This document shows positions 1 to 6,762 of a DNA stretch of 6,762 nt, piece by piece (the stretch's first letter is position 1; the number at the start of each line of letters is the position of its first letter). The stretch comes from a bacterium (lineage in GTDB: Bacteria > Krumholzibacteriota > Krumholzibacteria > LZORAL124-64-63). Below the pieces are notes generated by a model, which saw only the letters and a program-made list of their open reading frames with translations, made no database searches and was not told where the DNA came from. The position numbers and the translations under genes were made by a program. The DNA lies in the NCBI GenBank assembly GCA_021767885.1, contig JAASSM010000101.1:1-6762 (forward strand), given 5' to 3'.

Positions 1-881
<881 letters not shown>

Positions 882-887
882 CCCGCC

Positions 888-1973
888 GTGTTCCTCGACG
901 TTGCCACCATCCGGGTGCAGGCGGGCCGCGGCGGTGATGGCTGCGTCTCCACGCGGCGCGAGAAGTTCGTACCGCGCGGTGGGCCCGACGGCGGCAACGG
1001 TGGCCGCGGCGGCGACGTCTGGCTGGTGGCGGAGCCGGGCATGGGCACCCTCCTGGATTTCCGCTACCGGCGCGAGTATCGCGCGGGCGCCGGGAAGGCC
1101 GGCGGCGGGGCGCGCAAGACCGGCGCCGATGGGCAGGACCTGGAGATCCCCGTGCCGTGCGGCACCAGCGTGCTGCGCCTGCCCGACGAGACGGTGATCG
1201 GCGACCTCACCGAGCCGGGCCAGCGCCTGTGCATCGCCCGCGGAGGCAAGGGCGGCAAGGGGAACTGGGAGTTCCGCACCGCACGGAACCAGACCCCCAT
1301 GAAGGCCACCAGCGGCCGGGACGGCGAGGCCATCGAGGTCCGCCTCGAGCTGCGCCTGATCGCCGACGTGGGCCTGGTGGGCGCTCCCAACGCGGGCAAG
1401 AGCACGCTGCTGTCGGTCCTGACGGCCGCACGGCCCCGGATCGCCGACTACCCGTTCACCACCCTGGCGCCCAACCTGGGGATCGTCGATCTGGGCGACT
1501 GGCGCAGCTGCACGCTGGCGGACATCCCCGGGCTGATCGAGGGCGCGAGCGAGGGGCGGGGCCTGGGCCACGAGTTCCTGCGCCACATCGAGCGGACCGG
1601 GGCGCTGCTGCTCATGGCCGACGCGACCGATCCCGATCCCACCGCGGCGCTCTCCATGCTCCGCGGCGAGCTCGAGCAGTACGGCGCGCGCCTGGAGACG
1701 CTGCCGTTCGCGGTGCTGCTGACCAAGGCCGATCTGCTCCCCGAGGAGACGGCCCGGTCCGTGGTGGAGCCCATCCGGGCATGGTGCAGCGACCATGGCG
1801 GCCGTGACGTGCTGCTCATCTCGGCCGTGCGCGGCGACGGCCTGCCGGACCTGCGGCGACTGCTCGGCGAGCTGCTGGTCGCCGGTCAGCCGGCGCCGCC
1901 GGCGGATCAGCCCCTGGGGACGCCCCCGCACCTGCGGGACGATCCCCCTGGCGGCGCCGACGCCGGAGACTGA
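888..1973 (+). CDS. obg: GTPase Obg/CgtA (ribosome assembly and stress-linked GTPase)
   Basis: Essential, slow-cycling GTPase that binds the large ribosomal subunit and is tied to ribosome maturation and (p)ppGpp signalling in characterised bacteria. The 361-residue protein has the glycine-rich Obg fold at about 1-158 (repeated GG segments at 14-43 and 119-125), then the G domain: G1 GAPNAGKST 165-173, switch I YPFTT 188-192, G3 DIPG 212-215, G4 TKAD 279-282, G5 SA 312-313. The switch II stretch GLIEGASEGRGLGHEFL (215-231) is typical of Obg. There is no C-terminal OCT domain; after about residue 333 the protein ends in a short proline-, glycine- and acid-rich tail. The GTG start is forced: the upstream aminotransferase stop is in the same frame only three codons away, and the expected N-terminus (MFLD then TIRVQAGRGGDG) follows directly. 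No strong Shine-Dalgarno is visible, so reinitiation after the aminotransferase stop is plausible. G4 has Thr where the consensus has Asn, a variant seen in other Obg proteins. Confidence 0.97.
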   Translation: MFLDVATIRVQAGRGGDGCVSTRREKFVPRGGPDGGNGGRGGDVWLVAEPGMGTLLDFRYRREYRAGAGKAGGGARKTGADGQDLEIPVPCGTSVLRLPDETVIGDLTEPGQRLCIARGGKGGKGNWEFRTARNQTPMKATSGRDGEAIEVRLELRLIADVGLVGAPNAGKSTLLSVLTAARPRIADYPFTTLAPNLGIVDLGDWRSCTLADIPGLIEGASEGRGLGHEFLRHIERTGALLLMADATDPDPTAALSMLRGELEQYGARLETLPFAVLLTKADLLPEETARSVVEPIRAWCSDHGGRDVLLISAVRGDGLPDLRRLLGELLVAGQPAPPADQPLGTPPHLRDDPPGGADAGD

Positions 1974-2002
1974 CCACCTCCTCCCGGAATCCGGATCCTG
2001 AC

Positions 2003-2887
2003 ATGACCCCTGGCGCCTGGGAGACCCTCACCCCGGATCATCCCTGCTGGCCGGCCGGCTGGCATCACCTCGCCGATCCGCCGCCGCGAGTGCTGGTCTG
2101 CGGACAGGCCGAGTGCCTGCGACGGCCCGCCCTGGCCATCGTGGGCACCCGCGGGGCCACGGCGCGCGGTCTGGCGGTGGCGCGGCGGCTGGCGGCCGAC
2201 GCCGCGGCGCGGGGCTGGCTGGTGGTCAGTGGCCTGGCCCTGGGCATCGACGGCGAGGCCCACCGCGGCGCCCTGCAGGCGGGCGGCGTGACCGTCGCGG
2301 TCATGGGAACCGGTCCCGACCGCACCTATCCCGCCGGCCACCGCGACCTGCGCACACGGATCGAGCGTTCCGGCTGCACGGTCACCGAGACGCCACCCGG
2401 CGGCGGGGCCGGCGGACGCTGGCTGTTCCCGCGCCGCAACCGGCTCATCGCGGCCCTAGCCGACGGCGTGGTGGTGGTGGAGGCGCCCCGGCGCAGCGGC
2501 GCCCTGGTCACCGCCCAGCTGGCGGTGGACCTGGGGCGGACGGTCTGGGCCGTCCCCGGGCCGGTGGATTCCGCGGCCAGCGCGGGCTGCCATGCCCTGC
2601 TGCGCGAGGGGGCCATCCTCTGCGCCGGGGCCGACGATCTCGACGCCGCGCTGCCGCCCCCCGGGGGCCCTGCGGCCGACACCGGGCCGCCCCGGCCGGC
2701 AGCCGGCAGCGCGGCGCGCTGGATCCTCGACCGGCTGGATCTGGAGGGGATCCCGGCCGAGGATCTGCGGTCGCGCTGGCCGGGGACCGCCGCCATGTTC
2801 GGCGAGGGGCTGCTCGCCCTGGAGCTGGGGGGCTGGATCCGGCGCTTGCCCGGTGGCAGGCTGGCGCCTAGACTCTGGCGGTCCTGA
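2003..2887 (+). CDS. dprA: DNA-processing protein DprA (Smf)
   Basis: Binds incoming single-stranded DNA and loads RecA during natural transformation; it is also widespread in bacteria not known to be transformable. The protein has 294 residues. The extended Rossmann fold spans about 40-215 and carries AIVGTR at 45-50, SGLALGIDGEAHRGAL at 76-91, the hallmark FPRRNR at 142-147, SGALVTAQLAVDLGR at 165-179, VPGP at 184-187 and a GCHALLREGA segment at 195-204. A proline/glycine/alanine-rich linker (about 217-236) leads to a small C-terminal winged-helix-like region (about 237-285), as in many DprA proteins. The N-terminal helix-hairpin-helix/SAM-like domain of longer DprA proteins is absent; only the short segment before the Rossmann fold (TPDHPCWP...DPPP) remains. 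The ATG start is 29 bases after the obg stop. No strong ribosome binding site is seen. Codon bias matches the flanking genes, giving no sign of recent transfer. Confidence 0.96.
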   Translation: MTPGAWETLTPDHPCWPAGWHHLADPPPRVLVCGQAECLRRPALAIVGTRGATARGLAVARRLAADAAARGWLVVSGLALGIDGEAHRGALQAGGVTVAVMGTGPDRTYPAGHRDLRTRIERSGCTVTETPPGGGAGGRWLFPRRNRLIAALADGVVVVEAPRRSGALVTAQLAVDLGRTVWAVPGPVDSAASAGCHALLREGAILCAGADDLDAALPPPGGPAADTGPPRPAAGSAARWILDRLDLEGIPAEDLRSRWPGTAAMFGEGLLALELGGWIRRLPGGRLAPRLWRS

Positions 2888-2938
2888 CGCGCCCCGCGCG
2901 CGCGACCTCCGTCCGCGATCGAGAGACCTGACGCCACC
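2888..2938. other. 51-base intergenic gap between dprA and the acyltransferase gene
   Basis: This is the longest non-coding stretch in the window. It opens with a GC-only run that includes an alternating CG tract (five CG steps, bases 2895-2904) and then becomes mixed sequence. I see no recognisable -35/-10 pair, no hairpin followed by a T run, and no good Shine-Dalgarno before the GTG at 2939; the closest purine stretch, GAGAGA (2921-2926), is about 12 bases away. If the envelope genes have their own promoter it could lie here or inside dprA, but nothing in the bases proves it. Confidence 0.4.
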
Positions 2939-3846
2939 GTGGCCCACGTCCGCAAGACACTCGTGCAGTGGCGCGACTACGCCCTGCTGCGCCTGGTCTT
3001 CCTGCTCGCCAGGCCCCTGCCGTTCCGGGCGCTGCAGCGACTGGGCCGCGCCCTGGGCGTGTTCTGCTGGTACGCCGTCCCCTTCCGCAAGGGCGTCGTC
3101 CTGGAGAATCTGGCGGCCACCGTCGGCCGCGACCACGACCGCCACGGCCTGCACCGCCTCGGCCGGGACTTCTATGCCCAGCTCGGAGCCACCCTGCTGG
3201 AGTTCTGCGGCTACTGGCGGCTGCGGCCGGAACGGGTCCTCGCGCTGGTGGACGTCGAGGGCGCCGAGCATCTCGACGCGGCGGTGGCCGGGGGACGCGG
3301 CGCCCTGCTCATCTCCGGCCACTTCGGCAACTGGGAGCTGCTGGGCGCCTGGCTGTCCGCTCGCGGACACACCGTCCGCTTCCTGGTCAAGACCCAGTCC
3401 AACCCGCGCGTCGATCGCCTCCAGAACCGCCTGCGTGCCGAGGCGGGCGTGGGGATCGTCCGCGCCGGCCTCTCGGTGAAGGAGCTGGTCCGCGCGCTGC
3501 GTGGCGGGGGGCTCATCGGCCTGCTCGGCGATCAGGACGCCGGCCCCGGCGGCCTCTTCCTGGATTTCCTCGGTCGTCCGGCCAGCGTCTTCCGCGGGAC
3601 CGCCCAGCTGGCGTGGAAGCTCCGGGTGCCGGTGGTCACCGGTTTCCTCGTGCGCGGCGAGGATGGACGGCACCGGGCGGTGATCCAGCCCCCCATCACC
3701 GTGGACCCCGCCTGGGACGAGGCCACGGCCATTCGCGAGATCACGGCCCAGCACACGCAACGTCTGGACGCCATGGTCCGTAGGTATCCCGATCATTACT
3801 TCTGGGTCCACCGCCGGTGGAAGACCCGTCCCGTGGAGGAACGCGC

Positions 3847-3850
<4 letters not shown>
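2939..3850 (+). CDS. Lipid A biosynthesis acyltransferase family protein (LpxL/HtrB-like)
   Basis: Predicted inner-membrane-associated acyltransferase. In the family, LpxL/LpxM move an acyl chain from acyl-ACP onto KDO2-lipid IVA on the cytoplasmic face. In this 303-residue protein the N-terminus is hydrophobic and basic (about 14-50), as in membrane-bound members. The catalytic H-x4-E motif is SGHFGNWE at 126-133 (H128, E133). It is followed by a KTQSNPRVDRLQNRLR segment (151-166), GDQDAGPGG (197-205) with an FLGRPA match at 210-215, and the C-terminal YFWVHRRWKTRP signature (287-298). Length and motif order fit Pfam Lip_A_acyltrans (PF03279). GTG 2939 is the first start codon in frame after the dprA stop. 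The gene's TGA overlaps the ABC ATPase start by 4 bases, which suggests coupled translation with an exporter. The exact acceptor (lipid A precursor or another lysolipid) and the choice between LpxL and LpxM cannot be read from sequence alone, so no symbol is given. Confidence 0.92.
3835..3840 (+). promoter_or_regulatory. Ribosome binding site of the ABC ATPase gene
   Basis: GGAGGA lies 6 bases before GTG 3847, inside the last codons of the acyltransferase gene. It is the strongest Shine-Dalgarno match in the window and decides the start: an in-frame GTG at 3817 would add ten residues that lie wholly within the acyltransferase gene, and it lacks such a site. Confidence 0.8.
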
Positions 3851-4779
<929 letters not shown>

Positions 4780-4783
4780 CGCC

Positions 4784-6112
4784 ATGCTGCGAGGACTCGG
4801 CGCCCTGGTGCGCAAGGACCTGCTCCGGCAGGTGAAGGACCCCCGGAGCCTGCTGATCTACGTGGCCGCGCCCCTGCTGCTGACGCTGATCATGGGCCTG
4901 AGCTTCGGCGGTGGCGTCTTCGGGCAGCAGGGGATCAGCGCCATCCCGCTGGCCATCTGCGGCGGGGAGCTCCCCGGCGGCCTGCAGGACCAGCTGGCGC
5001 AGGCGCTGCAGGAGACCGGACTCTTCCAGGTCTCGTGGACCGACACCGCCACCGCCGCCCGGCAGGTGCGCCGGGGGGAGGTGCAGGCGGCCCTGATCCT
5101 GCCGGATCGCCTGCTGGACCGGTTCTTCTCCCACGAGGAGGTGACCATCGAGCTGTGGAAGGATCCCAACAGCCTGGTCAAGGCGGGGATCGTCGAGAGC
5201 ATCCTCACCGCGGTGGTCAGCCGGTGGCAGGCGGGCGAGGCCGCCTACCTCGCCCTGTGGCCGGAGACCCTGGAGGAGGACCTCGGCCCGCTGGCCGGCC
5301 CCTGGCAGGACCTGACCAGCGGCGAGCCCCGACGCATGCTCCGGGCCCTGCGCGAGGACGACGGTGCGCTGCGCCGCGACATGCTCGACCGCATGGAGCG
5401 CGGGACGGCGTTCTTCGAGACCATGCAGGAGCCGGTCGTCAGGCTCGAGCTGCATGACCGCCAGGACTGGGAGGCGGCCGGCGACGCACGGACCAGCCGC
5501 AACCTGTACGACTACTTCCTGCCCAGCTTCGCCGTGTTCTTCATGATGTGGAGCGCCGCGGCCATCGCCCGCGACCTGCACCGCGAGCGGGAGGCCCGCA
5601 CCCTGGCCCGGTTGCTCACCGGGCCGGTGCATGTGGGGGCGGTGGTCCTGGGCAAGTGGATCACCACCCTGGTGATCGGCTCGGCCCAGCTGCTGGTGTT
5701 GCTGCTCTGCGGCGGGATCCTCTTCGGCGTGCGGGTCCTCGAGGCGCCGCTGGCCCTGCTGCTGGTGTCGGTGGCCACCGGGGCGGCGGCCGCCAGCGTC
5801 TACCTCGTGCTCGCGCTGCTGGTGCGCACGGAGAAGGCCATGGATGCCCTGACCACGGTCTTCACGCTGGTCAGCGGCATGGTGGGGGGCAACTTCTTCC
5901 CGGTGGACATCATGCCGGCCTCGCTGCACTACGCCGGGCTGGCGACCTTCAACTACTGGGCCAACCGCGCGTTCAGCGACCTGATCACCCATGGTCGTGG
6001 CCTGGTGGCGGTGATCCCGGAGCTGCTCGCGCTGGCCAGCATCGCCACGGTGGGGGTCCTGGTCGCCACGCTGGCGTTCAGCCTGCGGCAGCGGCAGGGG
6101 GTGGCGGCATGA
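4784..6112 (+). CDS. ABC-2 type transporter permease with large extracytoplasmic domain
   Basis: Inner-membrane permease of the exporter powered by the preceding ATPase. The 442-residue protein has the ABC2_membrane_3 architecture (PF12698): a short cytoplasmic N-terminus (RKDLLRQVKDPRSL), a first membrane helix at about 22-40, a loop of roughly 195 residues expected outside the cytoplasm, then about five helices near 243-262, 288-314, 320-346, 352-370 and 407-432. The segment NFFPVDIMPASL (370-381) followed by a FNYWANRAFSDLI stretch (389-401) is the conserved region before the last helix in this family. The loop has an alpha/beta-like first half (to about 145) and a strongly charged helical stretch at about 158-215, rich in Glu, Asp and Arg. 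No signal peptide beyond the first helix. ATG 4784 follows a GGAG site, and the stop overlaps the next permease start (ATGA). Substrate unknown. Confidence 0.93.
   Translation: MLRGLGALVRKDLLRQVKDPRSLLIYVAAPLLLTLIMGLSFGGGVFGQQGISAIPLAICGGELPGGLQDQLAQALQETGLFQVSWTDTATAARQVRRGEVQAALILPDRLLDRFFSHEEVTIELWKDPNSLVKAGIVESILTAVVSRWQAGEAAYLALWPETLEEDLGPLAGPWQDLTSGEPRRMLRALREDDGALRRDMLDRMERGTAFFETMQEPVVRLELHDRQDWEAAGDARTSRNLYDYFLPSFAVFFMMWSAAAIARDLHREREARTLARLLTGPVHVGAVVLGKWITTLVIGSAQLLVLLLCGGILFGVRVLEAPLALLLVSVATGAAAASVYLVLALLVRTEKAMDALTTVFTLVSGMVGGNFFPVDIMPASLHYAGLATFNYWANRAFSDLITHGRGLVAVIPELLALASIATVGVLVATLAFSLRQRQGVAA
6096..6101 (+). promoter_or_regulatory. Ribosome binding site of the second permease gene
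   Basis: A purine run, AGGGGG, ends 7 bases before ATG 6109 and lies in the last codons of the first permease gene. It is a moderate Shine-Dalgarno match and, with the ATGA overlap, supports coupled translation. Confidence 0.55.
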
Positions 6113-6762
6113 ACGGTGGCCTGATCACGACCATCATCGGACTGCGGTTGCGCCGCGTGGTGGCCGATCGCACCAACGTCATCTGGCTGCTGCTGATGCC
6201 CCTGGTCTTCAGCTACATGATGGGCCAGCTCATGGGGAACTGGTCCGCCAGCAGCAGCAAGCCCACCCTGATCGTCTACGGGGTGGCGCACGGTGGCGAG
6301 GTGATCGCACCGCTCCTGGCGCCCCTCGCCGAGCATCCGGATTTCCAGCTCGTGACCCGCGACACCTCCACCACCACGGCCCGGGCCCGGGCCCTGCTCG
6401 AGCAGCGACGGGTCTCCGGTGCGCTGCTGGTCGGCGAGGGTTTCGCCGACAGCGTCGCCGCGGGGCAGCGCCCGCCGCTGCGGTTCTTCCATGACACCGA
6501 CCGCACCAGCAGCCAGCGAGTGCGCCAGGCGGTGGAGAGCGCCTTCGCCCACGTGGCGGTCCAGGCCACGGCGCGGACCCTCGTCGATCCCGACGCCGCG
6601 GCGGGGGATCCGGCGCTCGCCGCGGGCTTCGACGTGGCGATGTACGACAGCCTGATCGCCGATCCGCGGGTGGAATTGAAGGTGGCCACGCTGGGGCGTA
6701 CGCGCGGCGAGGATCTCCTGGCCATCTCCGATGCCCGGCATCACTCCGGCCCCAGCTACACC
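6109..6762 (+). CDS. Second ABC-2 type transporter permease (3' end outside window)
   Basis: The reading frame opens at ATG 6109, overlapping the first permease's TGA by 4 bases, and stays open for 218 codons to the end of the window. It begins like the first permease: a short basic N-terminus (LRLRRVVADRTNV), one membrane helix at about 23-42 (WLLLMPLVFSYMMGQLMG), then a long polar extracytoplasmic region. Within this, VSGALLVGEGFADSV (102-116) matches the position and pattern of VQAALILPDRLLDRF (100-114) in the first permease. Each is followed by a beta-strand-like segment (RFFHDT here, IELWKD there) and a helix, so the two are distant paralogues. The last residues, SGPSYT, are where the second helix would be expected to begin. 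The core membrane domain is therefore missing from the window, not from the gene. Probably forms a heterodimer with the first permease. Confidence 0.87.
   Translation, partial: MNGGLITTIIGLRLRRVVADRTNVIWLLLMPLVFSYMMGQLMGNWSASSSKPTLIVYGVAHGGEVIAPLLAPLAEHPDFQLVTRDTSTTTARARALLEQRRVSGALLVGEGFADSVAAGQRPPLRFFHDTDRTSSQRVRQAVESAFAHVAVQATARTLVDPDAAAGDPALAAGFDVAMYDSLIADPRVELKVATLGRTRGEDLLAISDARHHSGPSYT

Noticed and set aside
2885..2941. dprA and the acyltransferase gene lie in the same reading frame, separated by TGA, suggesting readthrough or a split fusion
   Set aside because: Each protein is complete with its own family's termini, and same-frame neighbours occur by chance about one time in three. 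The same applies to the aminotransferase and obg.
2456..3811. A 451-codon open frame on the minus strand, opposite dprA and the acyltransferase gene
   Set aside because: Its translation is rich in Gln, Arg, Gly, Ala and Pro with no domain motif, as expected opposite GC-rich coding DNA. The plus-strand genes here have full family signatures.
3817..3846. Earlier in-frame GTG start for the ABC ATPase
   Set aside because: It adds ten residues not seen in the family, lacks a Shine-Dalgarno, and would overlap the acyltransferase gene by 34 bases. GTG 3847 has GGAGGA at ideal spacing and starts exactly at the usual N-terminus (MIEVQDLVKRYG).
5953..6744. A 263-codon minus-strand open frame opposite the second permease
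   Set aside because: The plus strand has an open frame with a membrane helix, an ATGA overlap with the preceding gene and homology to the first permease. The minus frame has no recognisable features.

Overview
The window is a compact, very GC-rich, entirely plus-strand stretch of bacterial chromosome. Seven protein-coding genes lie head to tail and both ends are cut by the window. The KDO2-lipid A acyltransferase family gene points to a Gram-negative (diderm) bacterium. Codons are strongly GC-biased in the third position, several starts are GTG, and the gene order is not that of Escherichia coli-type gammaproteobacteria. I cannot name the phylum from this sequence.

Layout: (1) bases 1-881, the C-terminal three quarters of a class I PLP-dependent aminotransferase (AspC/AatA type); (2) 888-1973, the ribosome-associated GTPase Obg/CgtA; (3) 2003-2887, the DNA-processing protein DprA; (4) 2939-3850, a lysophospholipid/lipid A acyltransferase of the LpxL/HtrB family; (5) 3847-4779, an ABC transporter ATPase; (6) 4784-6112, an ABC-2 type permease; (7) 6109 to the window end, a second ABC-2 type permease, cut off before its C-terminal membrane domain.

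The genes split into two groups by spacing. The first three are housekeeping genes (amino acid metabolism, ribosome assembly/GTPase, DNA uptake and recombination) separated by 6 and 29 bases. After a 51-base gap comes an envelope group: the acyltransferase and a three-gene ABC exporter. Within it the junctions are a 4-base overlap, a 4-base gap and another 4-base overlap, so translation is probably coupled from the acyltransferase through to the second permease. The exporter is best read as one ATPase serving two different, distantly related permeases; its substrate is not evident. I see no RNA gene, mobile element, CRISPR array, long repeat or rho-independent terminator. No non-coding stretch exceeds about 51 bases.

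I found no convincing new biological system. The point most worth a second look is the tight coupling of the lipid A-type acyltransferase to an uncharacterised two-permease exporter.
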